From Feifania hominis (lineage in GTDB: Bacteria > Bacillota > Clostridia > Oscillospirales > Feifaniaceae): a stretch of DNA of 64,000 nt. Both the position numbers and the translations under genes were made by a program. The notes beneath the pieces were generated by a model that ran no database searches, had not been told where the DNA came from, and saw only the letters and a list, made by a program, of their open reading frames with translations. The DNA lies in assembly GCF_014384765.1 (NCBI RefSeq), contig NZ_JACRSP010000003.1, forward strand, positions 344,059 to 408,058, in the 5' to 3' direction. The first letter of the stretch is position 1; each line of letters starts with the position of its first letter. Below are positions 6,927 to 15,153 of the stretch, piece by piece.

Positions 6927-6997
6927 GTTATTCCGGCCAAAGCGGGCGGCATTTTTCGACGGAGCCGTCGGCAGTTTGCCGAAAAATGCAAAAGCTC

Positions 6998-7026
6998 TTG
7001 CAATCAGTCGGAAAATCCAATATGAT
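6998..7026 (+). promoter_or_regulatory. Sigma-A promoter of the purine operon
   Basis: TTGCAA (6998-7003), 17 nt, TATGAT (7021-7026). It is the only good promoter between the hpf terminator and purE, so a leader of about 190 nt is transcribed. Confidence 0.7.
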
Positions 7027-7198
7027 AGAACTATCTTTTGAAAAGAGGGATCTCGATATGGCGCGCTGTGTCGGCAACGTCAAAGTGAACAGACCCCCCG
7101 TTTCGTGCCGCGGTATGGCGAGCGCGGGCGACAAGTACATAGCAGTAGTGCAACTATCATGACAAAACACTTCGACAAGGGGTGTTTTTTGTTTTTCA
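7027..7198 (+). promoter_or_regulatory. purE leader ending in a terminator-like hairpin
   Basis: The transcribed leader contains several potential stems. One is GCCGCG (about 7116) with CGCGGGC, with one bulged G. The last is AACACT (7165-7170) with GGTGTT (about 7180-7185), followed by TTTTTGTTTTT, right before the purE ribosome site. This is the layout of a transcription attenuator. I compared it with purine, ZTP and PRPP riboswitch consensus features and found no convincing match, so the sensor, if any, is unassigned. Confidence 0.45.
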
Positions 7199-7223
7199 GC
7201 AGAGAGCGAAAAGGAGAAGTGAA

Positions 7224-7724
7224 ATGAAGAGAAAAGTAGCCATTGTCATGGGCAGCGACAGCGACCTCCCCGTCATGCGGGACGCGGTCAAAACGCTGCG
7301 GCAGTTCGAGGTGCCGTTTGAGGTGCGCGTCATCTCGGCCCACCGCACGCCGGGCGCGGCCGAGGCGTTTGCAAAGGGCGCGCGGGAAAACGGCATCGCG
7401 GTCATCATTGCGGCCGCCGGCAAGGCCGCGCATCTCGGCGGTGTGCTCGCCGCCTACACGACGCTGCCGGTCATCGGCGTGCCGGTCAAATCCTCCACAA
7501 TGGACGGGCTCGACTCGCTTCTGTCGATGGTGCAGATGCCAAAGGGCATCCCGGTGGCGACCGTGGCCATAGACGGGGCGCAGAACGCGGCGCTGCTCGC
7601 GGTGCAGATGCTGGCGCTGTCGGACGAGACGCTGAGCGAAAAACTCGAGAGTTTTAAAATAAACATGGAGCGCGAGGTCATGGAAAAGGACCGCGCAGTG
7701 ATGGCGGAGGTAGAAAAGCTATGA
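7224..7724 (+). CDS. purE: N5-CAIR mutase / AIR carboxylase, PurE
   Basis: The 166-residue protein carries the PurE signatures VIMGSDSDLPVM at the N-terminus, VISAHRTP (about residue 40) and AAHLGGVLAAYTTLPVIGVPV, followed by SLLSMVQMPKGIPVATVAI. It interconverts carboxylated forms of aminoimidazole ribonucleotide in purine synthesis. No purK lies in the window, so whether it works as the class I mutase or takes CO2 directly is open. I chose the ATG at 7224, after AAAAGGAGAAGTGAA; an upstream in-frame ATG at 7182 lies in the terminator T-tract. First gene of the pur operon, overlapping purC by ATGA. Confidence 0.93.
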   Translation: MKRKVAIVMGSDSDLPVMRDAVKTLRQFEVPFEVRVISAHRTPGAAEAFAKGARENGIAVIIAAAGKAAHLGGVLAAYTTLPVIGVPVKSSTMDGLDSLLSMVQMPKGIPVATVAIDGAQNAALLAVQMLALSDETLSEKLESFKINMEREVMEKDRAVMAEVEKL

Positions 7725-8431
7725 AGAAAATGCAGCAGCTCTACGAGGGCAAGGCAAAAAAGGTGTACGCGACGGATGACGCGAATCTCGTCATTGTCGA
7801 CTACAAGGACGACGCGACCGCTTTCAACGGCCTGAAGAAGGGAACCATTGAGGGCAAGGGCGTCATCAACAACAAGGTCTCAAACTTTCTGATGCAGATG
7901 CTCGAAAAGCACGGCATCCCGACCCACTTCGTCGAGCAGCTCTCGGACCGCGAGACGCTCGTTCGGCATGTCAAGATCGTGCCGCTTGAGGTGATTGTGC
8001 GAAACATCGCCGCGGGCTCGCTCTCGAAGCGCCTCGGCATTCCCGAGGGACAGAAGCTCGGCTGCACGGTGCTCGAGTACAGCTACAAGGACGATGAGCT
8101 CGGCGACCCGATGATCAACGACTACCACGCGCTCGCGATGGGGCTCGCCACCCGCGAGGAGCTCGACACCATCGCCGGGTATGCGCTGAAGATCAACCAG
8201 ATTCTCGGCGACTACCTCAAGGACGCGAACATCGAGCTGATCGACTTCAAACTCGAATTCGGCAAGGACGCCGACGGCAGGATCATTCTCGCCGATGAGA
8301 TCTCGCCCGACACCTGCCGCTTCTGGGACAGCACCACCGGCGAAAAGCTCGACAAGGACCGCTTCCGCCGCGACCTCGGCAACGTCGAGGACGCCTACCA
8401 GGAAATTCTCAAGAGACTGCTCGGCGAATAA
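7721..8431 (+). CDS. purC: SAICAR synthetase, PurC
   Basis: The 236-residue protein is PurC. It shows the ATP-binding start QLYEGKAKKVYAT, the KGVINNKVSNFLMQ helix, VRNIAAGSLSKRLGI and the catalytic-site strand DEISPDTCRFWD. It joins aspartate to CAIR to form SAICAR, the step after PurE. Length is normal for the bacterial monofunctional enzyme. The ATG overlaps the purE stop by 4 nt and purF follows after 10 nt, so translation is probably coupled. Confidence 0.96.
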   Translation: MKKMQQLYEGKAKKVYATDDANLVIVDYKDDATAFNGLKKGTIEGKGVINNKVSNFLMQMLEKHGIPTHFVEQLSDRETLVRHVKIVPLEVIVRNIAAGSLSKRLGIPEGQKLGCTVLEYSYKDDELGDPMINDYHALAMGLATREELDTIAGYALKINQILGDYLKDANIELIDFKLEFGKDADGRIILADEISPDTCRFWDSTTGEKLDKDRFRRDLGNVEDAYQEILKRLLGE

Positions 8432-8441
8432 GGAGTACAGC

Positions 8442-9845
8442 ATGTTTGACAAGTTGAAAGAGGAGTGCGGCGTCTTCGGCATCTATGACGTGGACGGCCA
8501 CGGCGCCGCGAGAACGACCTACTATGCGCTCTTCGCGCTTCAGCACAGAGGGCAGGAGAGCTGCGGCATCGCCGTCAACGACAACCGCGACATCTTCGTG
8601 CAGAAGGACATCGGCCTTGTGCCCGACGTCTTCACCGAGCCCGTACTGAACCGGCTGACGGGGCACATGGCGATCGGCCACTGCCGCTATTCAACCACCG
8701 GCAATCCCACCCGCGAGAACGCCCAGCCGCTTGTGACCAAGTATGTCAAGGGCACGCTCGCGCTCGCCCACAACGGAAATCTCACCAATTCAAACAAACT
8801 GCGCCGTGAGCTCGAGCACAGCGGCGCCATCTTCCAGTCGACCAACGACACGGAGGTCATCACCTACGTCATTGCCAAGGAGCGCCTGCACACAAAGACC
8901 GTGGAGGAGGCCATTGAAAACGCGATGGATCATCTCGAGGGGGCCTACTCGCTGGTCATCATGAGCCCCCAGAAGCTCATTGCCGCGCGCGACCCGGACG
9001 GCTTCCGCCCGCTGTGCATGGGCAAGCTCGAGAACTCCTATGTCTTCGCCTCCGAGAGCTGCGCCATCGACGCCATCGGCGCGACGTTTATCCGGGACAT
9101 CGACCCGGGCGAGGTGGTCGTGGTCGACGAAAAGGGGCCGCGCTCGCTGCGGCGCCACTGCGGCAAAAAGCCGTCGATCTGCATCTTTGAATACGTCTAC
9201 TTCGCGCGGCCCGACTCGGTGATCGAGGGGGCGAGCGTGCACCAGGCCCGCCAGGAGGCCGGCAAGTATCTCGCCATCGAGCACCCGGTCGAGGCCGACA
9301 TCGTCGTCGGCGTGCCCGACTCGGGGCTTGACGCGGCGCTCGGCTATGCAAAGCAGTCGGGCATCCCCTACGGCATCGGCTTCATCAAGAACCGCTACAT
9401 CGGGCGCACTTTCATCCAGCCCACCCAGGGCCAGCGCGAGACCTCGGTGCGCATCAAGCTCAACCCGCTGGCGAGCGCCGTCAAGGGCAAGCGCGTGGTC
9501 ATGGTCGACGACTCGATTGTGCGCGGTACGACCTCCAAGCGCATTGTAAACTCGCTGCGCGAGGCGGGGGCAAAGGAGATCCACATGCGGGTGTCGTCGC
9601 CGCCGTTTCTCAACCCCTGCTACTTCGGCACCGACATCGACTCGCGCGACAAGCTCATTGCGAACAACCACTCCCTCCAGGAGATCCGCCGCCACCTCGG
9701 CGTGGAGAGCCTCGGATACCTGTCGATCGAGAATCTCAGAAAGATTCCGGTCGGGGCCAAGTGCCACTTCTGCGAGGGGTGCTTCACGGGCAAATACCCC
9801 ATCGACGTGGACGAGGACGACCAGTCGAAAAACATCTTTGAATGA
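8442..9845 (+). CDS. purF: Amidophosphoribosyltransferase, PurF
   Basis: The 467-residue enzyme makes phosphoribosylamine from PRPP and glutamine, the committed purine step. An 8-residue propeptide (MFDKLKEE) precedes the nucleophile Cys9 (CGVFGIYD), so N-terminal processing is expected as in B. subtilis. The PRPP loop is VVMVDDSIVRGTTSKRI (about residues 350-366). CHFCEGCFTGKYP near the C-terminus provides ligands for the oxygen-sensitive iron-sulfur cluster of the Bacillus-type enzyme. The start at 8442 follows AAGGAGTACAGC. Confidence 0.96.
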   Translation: MFDKLKEECGVFGIYDVDGHGAARTTYYALFALQHRGQESCGIAVNDNRDIFVQKDIGLVPDVFTEPVLNRLTGHMAIGHCRYSTTGNPTRENAQPLVTKYVKGTLALAHNGNLTNSNKLRRELEHSGAIFQSTNDTEVITYVIAKERLHTKTVEEAIENAMDHLEGAYSLVIMSPQKLIAARDPDGFRPLCMGKLENSYVFASESCAIDAIGATFIRDIDPGEVVVVDEKGPRSLRRHCGKKPSICIFEYVYFARPDSVIEGASVHQARQEAGKYLAIEHPVEADIVVGVPDSGLDAALGYAKQSGIPYGIGFIKNRYIGRTFIQPTQGQRETSVRIKLNPLASAVKGKRVVMVDDSIVRGTTSKRIVNSLREAGAKEIHMRVSSPPFLNPCYFGTDIDSRDKLIANNHSLQEIRRHLGVESLGYLSIENLRKIPVGAKCHFCEGCFTGKYPIDVDEDDQSKNIFE

Positions 9846-9855
9846 CGGAGGGACC

Positions 9856-10890
9856 ATGAAGAGTTTCAGTGACAGCTACAAGGCGGCGGGCGTCGACGTG
9901 ACCGCGGGCTACCGCGCGGTCGAGCTGATGAAAGCGGACGTCAAACGCACGGCCATCCCCGGTGTGCTCACCGGCATCGGCGGCTTCGGCGGGCTCTTCG
10001 AGCTCGACCTTACGGGCTATGAGCGCCCGGTCCTCGTATCGGGTACCGACGGGGTCGGCACCAAGCTCAAGCTCGCCTTTCTCATGGACAAACACGACAC
10101 CGTCGGGCAGGACTGCGTGGCGATGTGCGTCAACGACATCATCTGCTCGGGCGCAAAGCCGCTCTATTTTCTCGACTACATCGCCTGCGGCAAAAACCTG
10201 CCCGAGCGCATCGCCGCGATTGTGCGCGGCGTGGCGGACGGCTGCGTCGCGGCGGGCTGCGCCCTCGTCGGCGGCGAGACCGCCGAGATGCCCGGCTTCT
10301 ACCCCGAGGACGAGTACGACCTCGCGGGCTACAGCACCGGCATCGTCGAGCGCGGCGCCATCATCGACGGCTCGCGGCTCGAGGCGGGCGACGCGCTGAT
10401 CGGCCTTGCGTCGTCGGGCGTCCACTCCAACGGCTTCTCGCTGGTGAGAAAGGTCTTCGGCATTGACGAAAAGACGGTCGGCGAGTATGTGGACGAGCTC
10501 GGCTGCACGCTCGGCGAGGCGCTTTTGACCCCGACGAGAATCTACGTCAAGCCCATGCTCGAGCTGATCGGAAAGGTCGAGGTCAAAGCGGTTTCCCACA
10601 TCACCGGCGGCGGCTTCTACGAGAATGTGCCGCGCATGCTGCGCGAGGGGCTCACCGCCCACATCAGAAAGGACGCCTACGAGCTGCCCGCGATCTTTTC
10701 GCTCTTACAGCGCCGCGGAGACATTCCCGAGCGCGACATGTACAACACCTTCAACATGGGCATCGGCATGATCGCCGCCGTGCCGGCACAGCAGGCCGAC
10801 GAGGCGGTGCGGGTGCTCACGGCCTGCGGCGAGCGCGCCTGCGTGCTCGGCGAGGTGAAGCAGGGGCCCGAGGGGGTCGTCCTGTGGTAA
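9856..10890 (+). CDS. purM: AIR synthetase, PurM
   Basis: The 344-residue protein closes the imidazole ring, converting FGAM to AIR with ATP. Signatures are YKAAGVDVTAGYRAVELMK at the start, GTDGVGTKLKLAF, the glycine-rich GGETAEMPGFY, LIGLASSGVHSNGFSLVRKV and ITGGGFYENVPRML. I chose the ATG at 9856 (ACGGAGGGACC upstream). It follows purF by 10 nt and overlaps the purN start by 7 nt. Length is normal. Confidence 0.96.
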   Translation: MKSFSDSYKAAGVDVTAGYRAVELMKADVKRTAIPGVLTGIGGFGGLFELDLTGYERPVLVSGTDGVGTKLKLAFLMDKHDTVGQDCVAMCVNDIICSGAKPLYFLDYIACGKNLPERIAAIVRGVADGCVAAGCALVGGETAEMPGFYPEDEYDLAGYSTGIVERGAIIDGSRLEAGDALIGLASSGVHSNGFSLVRKVFGIDEKTVGEYVDELGCTLGEALLTPTRIYVKPMLELIGKVEVKAVSHITGGGFYENVPRMLREGLTAHIRKDAYELPAIFSLLQRRGDIPERDMYNTFNMGIGMIAAVPAQQADEAVRVLTACGERACVLGEVKQGPEGVVLW

Positions 10891-11525
10891 AAATCGCCGT
10901 TCTGGTCTCGGGCGGCGGCACGAATTTGCAGGCGCTCATCGACGCCGAACGCCGCGGGGAGATCCGGGGCGGAGAGCTTGCGCTCGTCGTGTCGAGCAGC
11001 GCCGGGGCATACGCCCTCGAGCGGGCCGCTCAGGCGGGCATTGAGGCCGTGACGCTGCCGCGGCGCGAGTACGCCGCGCGCGGCGACTACGACCGGGCGC
11101 TCATCGCGCTTCTGCAGAGCCGGGGCATCGGCCTTGTGGTGCTTGCGGGCTTTCTGTGCGTGCTGGGGCCGGAGATGGTCGCGGCCTATCGAAACAGGAT
11201 ACTCAACATCCACCCGTCGCTGATTCCGGCGTTTTGCGGCGACGGGTTCTACGGTCTGCGCGTGCACGAGCGCGCGCTCGCGGCGGGAGTCAAGGTCACG
11301 GGCGCGACGGTGCACTTTGTCAGTGAGATCACCGACGGCGGGCCCATTGTGCTGCAGCAGGCGGTCGCCGTGCGGGAGGACGACACCGCCGAATCGCTCC
11401 AGCAGCGCGTGATGCGCGAGGCGGAGTGGAAACTTCTGCCGCGGGCGGTGAGCCTCTTCTGCGAGGGGCGCATCGCGGTGGACGGCAATCGAACAACCAT
11501 TCTTCAGGGGGGTAATGAACCATGA
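10884..11525 (+). CDS. purN: GAR transformylase, PurN
   Basis: This 213-residue folate-dependent enzyme formylates glycinamide ribonucleotide. It begins at GTG inside the end of purM. Visible family features are VLVSGGGTNLQALID at the N-terminus, the catalytic NIHPSLIPAF (Asn and His), and HFVSEITDGGPIVLQQAV with the catalytic aspartate. The 10-formyltetrahydrofolate site lies between these. It is slightly longer than the E. coli protein at the C-terminus. It overlaps purH by ATGA. Confidence 0.95.
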   Translation: MVKIAVLVSGGGTNLQALIDAERRGEIRGGELALVVSSSAGAYALERAAQAGIEAVTLPRREYAARGDYDRALIALLQSRGIGLVVLAGFLCVLGPEMVAAYRNRILNIHPSLIPAFCGDGFYGLRVHERALAAGVKVTGATVHFVSEITDGGPIVLQQAVAVREDDTAESLQQRVMREAEWKLLPRAVSLFCEGRIAVDGNRTTILQGGNEP

Positions 11526-13066
11526 AAAAGAGAGCTCTTTTGAGTGTTTCCGACAAGACGGGCATTGTGGAGTTTGCCCGCGAGCTGCACGGTCTCGGCT
11601 TTGAGCTGGTGTCGACCGGCGGCACGAAGCGCGTGCTCAGGGACGCGGGCATTCCGGTGCTCGGCGTGTCGGAGCTGACCGGCTTTCCCGAGTGCCTCGA
11701 CGGCCGGGTCAAGACGCTTCACCCGGTGATTCACGCGGGCATTCTCGCCCGGCGCGACCACCCCGAACACATGGCCCAGATCGCAAAGCTCGGCATCAGC
11801 ACCATCGACATGGTGGTCATCAACCTCTACCCGTTCAAGGCGACCATTCTCAAGGACGACGTCACCTTTGAAGAGGCCATTGAGAACATTGACATCGGCG
11901 GGCCGACCATGATCCGCGCCGCGGCAAAAAACTGGCAGGATGTGACCGTGATCGTCGACCCGCGCGACTACGACGGCGTGCTCGCCGAGATGAAGCTGGG
12001 CAAAATCTCGCTTGAGACCAAGGCGCGCCTGGCGCGCAAGGTCTTCGCCCACACGGCGAACTACGACGCCATGATCTCGAACTGGCTCGGCAGACAGGCG
12101 GGGGACGACCCGCTGCCCGAGACCATCACCATGACCTATGAGAAAGTGCAGGATATGCGCTACGGCGAGAACCCGCACCAGCGCGGCGCTTTCTACCGCG
12201 AGGTCGGAAAGGGCTTTGAGGGCACCATTGCCGCGGCAAAGCAGCTGCACGGCAAGGAGCTCTCCTACAACAACATCAACGACGCAAACGGCGCGCTCGA
12301 CACCTTAAAGGAGTTTGACGGCGTGTGCGCCGTGGGCGTCAAGCACGCCAATCCCTGCGGCGTGGGCCTCGGCAAGACGCTGCACGAGGCGTATGTGAAC
12401 ATGTACAACGCCGACCCGGTCTCGATCTTCGGCGGCATCGTGGCGCTCAACGAGAGAGTGGACGCGGCGACGGCCGAGGAGATTGCGAAGATCTTTGTCG
12501 AAATCGTCATCGCGCCCGGCTACGAGCCCGAGGCGCTCGAGATTCTCTGCCGCAAGAAGAACATCCGCGTGCTTGAGCTGCCCGAGATTCGCCAGAAGAA
12601 CAAAAGGGAATTTCTCGACATGAAGAAAGTCGCGGGCGGGCTTCTCGTGCAGGAGCTCGACTGTGAGCTGATGAACGAGGAGGAACTCAAGGTGGTCACC
12701 GACCGCGCGCCCACCGCGGAAGAGCTCGCGCAGCTCAAGTTTGCGTGGCGGGTGGTCAAACACACAAAATCGAACGCCATTGTGCTGGTGAAAGGCGACC
12801 AGACCGTGGGCGTCGGCCCGGGACAGACTAACCGCATCACGGCGCTCGAGCTTGCGATCAAGTACGCGGGCGACAAGGCTGCGGGCTCGGTCATGGGCAG
12901 CGACGCTTTCTTCCCCTTTGACGACTGCGTCGAGGCGGCCCATCAGGCGGGCATCACCGCCATCATCCAGCCGGGCGGCTCCATCCGCGACGAGGATTCG
13001 ATCAAAAAGTGCAACGAGTACGGCATCGCCATGGTCTTCACCGGCATGCGCCACTTCAAGCACTGA
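11522..13066 (+). CDS. purH: AICAR transformylase / IMP cyclohydrolase, PurH
   Basis: The 514-residue bifunctional enzyme performs the last two steps to IMP. The N-terminal cyclohydrolase half (to about residue 200) shows ALLSVSDKTGIVEFAR, STGGTKRVLRDAG and GRVKTLHPVIHAGIL. The C-terminal transformylase half contains RYGENPHQRGAFY, VGVKHANPCGVG with the catalytic Lys-His, and GSDAFFPFDDCVEAA. It begins in an ATGA overlap with purN and is followed by purD after 10 nt. Length is typical. Confidence 0.96.
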   Translation: MKKRALLSVSDKTGIVEFARELHGLGFELVSTGGTKRVLRDAGIPVLGVSELTGFPECLDGRVKTLHPVIHAGILARRDHPEHMAQIAKLGISTIDMVVINLYPFKATILKDDVTFEEAIENIDIGGPTMIRAAAKNWQDVTVIVDPRDYDGVLAEMKLGKISLETKARLARKVFAHTANYDAMISNWLGRQAGDDPLPETITMTYEKVQDMRYGENPHQRGAFYREVGKGFEGTIAAAKQLHGKELSYNNINDANGALDTLKEFDGVCAVGVKHANPCGVGLGKTLHEAYVNMYNADPVSIFGGIVALNERVDAATAEEIAKIFVEIVIAPGYEPEALEILCRKKNIRVLELPEIRQKNKREFLDMKKVAGGLLVQELDCELMNEEELKVVTDRAPTAEELAQLKFAWRVVKHTKSNAIVLVKGDQTVGVGPGQTNRITALELAIKYAGDKAAGSVMGSDAFFPFDDCVEAAHQAGITAIIQPGGSIRDEDSIKKCNEYGIAMVFTGMRHFKH

Positions 13067-13076
13067 GGGAGGGCCT

Positions 13077-14339
13077 ATGAGAGTACTGGTAGTCGGCGGC
13101 GGCGGCCGCGAACACACCCTCGTGTGGAAGCTCAGCCAGTCGAGGCGCGTCACGGAGCTCTTCTGCGCGCCGGGAAACGGCGGCATTGCCGCGCTCGCGA
13201 CCTGTGTGCCGATCAAGGCGACGGACGTTGAGGGCATGGTGCGCTTTGTGCGGGAGAACGCCATTGACTTCGTGGTGGTCGCGCCGGACGACCCGCTCAT
13301 GCTCGGCATGGTCGACGCGCTCGAGGCCGAGGGCGTCAAGTGCTTCGGCCCGCGCAAAAACGCCGCTCTCATCGAGGGCAGCAAGATCTTCGCAAAGCAG
13401 ATGATGCGCGACGCGGGCATTCCGACGGCGGACTTTGAGATCTTCGACGACCCGGATGAGGCGCGGCGCTATCTCAGGGAGAAAAACGAGTACCCCACTG
13501 TCATCAAGGCGGACGGCCTCGCGCTCGGCAAGGGCGTCATCATCGCCAAAAACGAGCAGCAGGCCATGCAGGCGGTCGGCGACATGATGGAGCAGCGCGC
13601 CTTCGGCGAGGCGGGCAGCCGCATTCTCATCGAGCAGTGCCTGAGAGGCCCCGAGGTGTCGGTGCTCGCCTTTACGGATGGCAAGACCGTGCGCCCGATG
13701 GTGTCGGCGCAGGACCACAAGCGTGCTTTCGACCATGACGAGGGGCCGAATACCGGCGGCATGGGAACATTCAGCCCGAGCCGCATCTACACCCCCGCGC
13801 TCGCCGAGACCTGTATGCAGCGCATCTTTCTGCCGACTGTGCGGGCCATGAACGAGCTCGGAAGACCGTTTCGGGGCTGTCTCTACTTCGGGCTGATGAT
13901 TGTGGACGGCGAGCCCTATGTCATTGAGTACAACGCCCGCTTCGGCGACCCCGAGACCCAGGTGGTTCTGCCGCGGCTCAAGAGCGACCTCTTCGAGATT
14001 TTCGACGCCGTCGCCGACGAGCGCCTTGACACCGCCGAGATCGAGTGGGACGACGGGGCGGCGGTCTGCGTCGTGCTCGCGTCGGGCGGCTACCCCGGCA
14101 AATACGAGACCGGCTTCCCCATTGCGGGTCTCGAGGAGACGAACGCTCTGCCGGGTGTGACAGTCTTTCACGCCGGCACCCGCCTCGAGGGGGAGCGCGT
14201 TCTCACGGCGGGCGGCCGTGTGCTCGGCGTGACCGCTCTCGGAGACGATCTCGACACGGCCATCCGCGCGGCGTACGACGCCGTCGGCCATGTCAGCTTT
14301 GAAAAAGCGCATTACCGCCGGGATATAGGCATTAAATAA
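13077..14339 (+). CDS. purD: GAR synthetase, PurD
   Basis: The 420-residue ATP-grasp ligase joins glycine to phosphoribosylamine. It starts MRVLVVGGGGREHTLVWKL. FCAPGNGGIA follows, then the ATP-grasp core (YPTVIKADGLALGKGVIIA), the GPEVSVLAFTDG strand, HDEGPNTGGMGTFSP and YNARFGDPETQVVLPRL. I placed the start at 13077 (GAGGGAGGGCCT upstream). It is the last gene of this cluster and is closed by a long terminator. The remaining steps are not all here: purL is at 32357, and purB is absent from the window. Confidence 0.96.
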   Translation: MRVLVVGGGGREHTLVWKLSQSRRVTELFCAPGNGGIAALATCVPIKATDVEGMVRFVRENAIDFVVVAPDDPLMLGMVDALEAEGVKCFGPRKNAALIEGSKIFAKQMMRDAGIPTADFEIFDDPDEARRYLREKNEYPTVIKADGLALGKGVIIAKNEQQAMQAVGDMMEQRAFGEAGSRILIEQCLRGPEVSVLAFTDGKTVRPMVSAQDHKRAFDHDEGPNTGGMGTFSPSRIYTPALAETCMQRIFLPTVRAMNELGRPFRGCLYFGLMIVDGEPYVIEYNARFGDPETQVVLPRLKSDLFEIFDAVADERLDTAEIEWDDGAAVCVVLASGGYPGKYETGFPIAGLEETNALPGVTVFHAGTRLEGERVLTAGGRVLGVTALGDDLDTAIRAAYDAVGHVSFEKAHYRRDIGIK

Positions 14340-14350
14340 TTACTATTTGG

Positions 14351-14381
14351 AAAGGCTCTGCCGGAACGGCAGAGCCTTTTT
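14351..14381 (+). terminator. Intrinsic terminator after purD
   Basis: AAAGGCTCTGCCG (14351-14363), loop GAA, CGGCAGAGCCTTT (14367-14379), then TT. The stem is a perfect 13 bp. Confidence 0.92.
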
Positions 14382-14409
14382 GACCGCCTGTGAGCGGGTG
14401 TGGTATAAT
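14380..14409 (+). promoter_or_regulatory. Extended -10 sigma-A promoter for the 14.7 kb gene set
   Basis: TTGACC (14380-14385), 18 nt, TATAAT (14404-14409), with TGG directly before the -10. The -35 overlaps the T-tract of the purD terminator. About 300 nt of structured leader lies between it and the first downstream gene. Confidence 0.65.
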
Positions 14410-14690
14410 AGCCGCAGAGCGGCTATTATATGGAATTTAGGCCATTTTTCTCGCCCCTTGCGGGGCAGTCCCTGCGGGACGGCAGAAAACAAGGCCATAT
14501 ATCATGATTGCTTCGCGCTTATGATATTATCTTACCAAAGCGACTATTACATAATGTTCGGCCATGCGCGCGACCACTGTGGTATAAGTGCCCGCGGGAC
14601 GGCTGGAAATATGGCCATATAGTATGGGCGCTGTGTACTGTGTTGCAGTGCGGCCGAACAAAAAATGGGATGCCGTCTGCGGCATGCCCA
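14400..14690 (+). repeat. Structured, repeat-bearing non-coding leader
   Basis: No credible gene occupies 14382-14709. ATAATAGCCGC (14405-14415) and GCGGCTATTAT form a perfect 11-bp hairpin. ATATCAT/ATGATAT and ATGCCG/CGGCAT arms follow. A block with core GCGGGACGGC followed by GGCCATATA occurs twice, near 14475-14510 and 14590-14625, in an imperfect direct repeat of about 41 bp. GGCCAT occurs four times. The second block is preceded by another TGTGGTATAA, so the unit looks like a degenerate duplication. Function unknown; a long regulated leader or intergenic repeat element are both possible. Confidence 0.5.
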
Positions 14691-14709
14691 AAGAGATGGG
14701 AGAGACAAC

Positions 14710-15153
14710 ATGGCGGGAATGGCAGCGGTCGTCTTTACGGCGATCATGGTCACCATGACGGTGAATGCGATTCGCACCGGCGAGAACCCGGCGCTGATTG
14801 CGGTGTGCGTCATCGTCACACTGGTGGGGGCTTTCAATATGGTCTTCGCCGTCAAAAAGACGCTCGCCGAGCGAAAGGCTCAGCGGGAGAATGAGGCGCG
14901 CGAGCAGGCCGAGGCCGCCGAGCGCGAGGCGGGCAGGGCCGCGCGCATCGCCCGCAAGCAGGAGCTGATGCGGGCGATGGCCGAGCTCGAGGAATTCGAG
15001 GCGCTCGAACAGGAGAATTCGGAAGAGCCGGAAGAGCCGGAAGAGCCGGAAGAGCCGGAAGAGCCGGAAGAGCCGGAAGAGCCGGAAGAGCCGGAAGAGC
15101 CGGAAGAGCCGGAAGAGCTTACAGGGGAGGAGCAGACAGATGAAGAGCATTAA
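14710..15153 (+). CDS. Small membrane protein with acidic EEP-repeat tail
   Basis: The 147-residue protein has two predicted membrane helices (about residues 3-22 and 28-48). A charged Ala/Glu/Arg-rich coiled coil (about 50-100) and a repeated Glu-Glu-Pro tail follow. The tail is encoded by 11 tandem 9-bp units. The start at 14710 follows GGGAGAGACAAC. It overlaps the next gene by 14 nt, and both are small membrane proteins, so they may act together. I do not recognise a family. The membrane anchor, coiled coil and acidic tail suggest a scaffold or interaction role, which is inference. Confidence 0.6.
   Translation: MAGMAAVVFTAIMVTMTVNAIRTGENPALIAVCVIVTLVGAFNMVFAVKKTLAERKAQRENEAREQAEAAEREAGRAARIARKQELMRAMAELEEFEALEQENSEEPEEPEEPEEPEEPEEPEEPEEPEEPEEPEELTGEEQTDEEH
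15021..15119 (+). repeat. 11-copy 9-bp tandem repeat inside a gene
   Basis: Eleven consecutive units of GGAAGAGCC (the last ends in T) run without interruption from 15021 to 15119 and encode Glu-Glu-Pro repeats. Units are identical at the DNA level, so copy number could change in frame by replication slippage. Confidence 0.9.

Noticed and set aside
6928..7170. 80-aa minus-strand frame between hpf and purE
   Set aside because: No ribosome site, no recognisable family; it lies opposite the purE promoter and leader.
7027..7198. Purine, ZTP or PRPP riboswitch in the purE leader
   Set aside because: The conserved loops of these classes could not be placed; only the terminator-like end is clear, so it is left as an unassigned attenuator.
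14469..14630. Two similar blocks with GCGGGACGGC as a CRISPR array
   Set aside because: Only two imperfect copies, no regular spacers and no cas genes; a duplicated leader element fits better.
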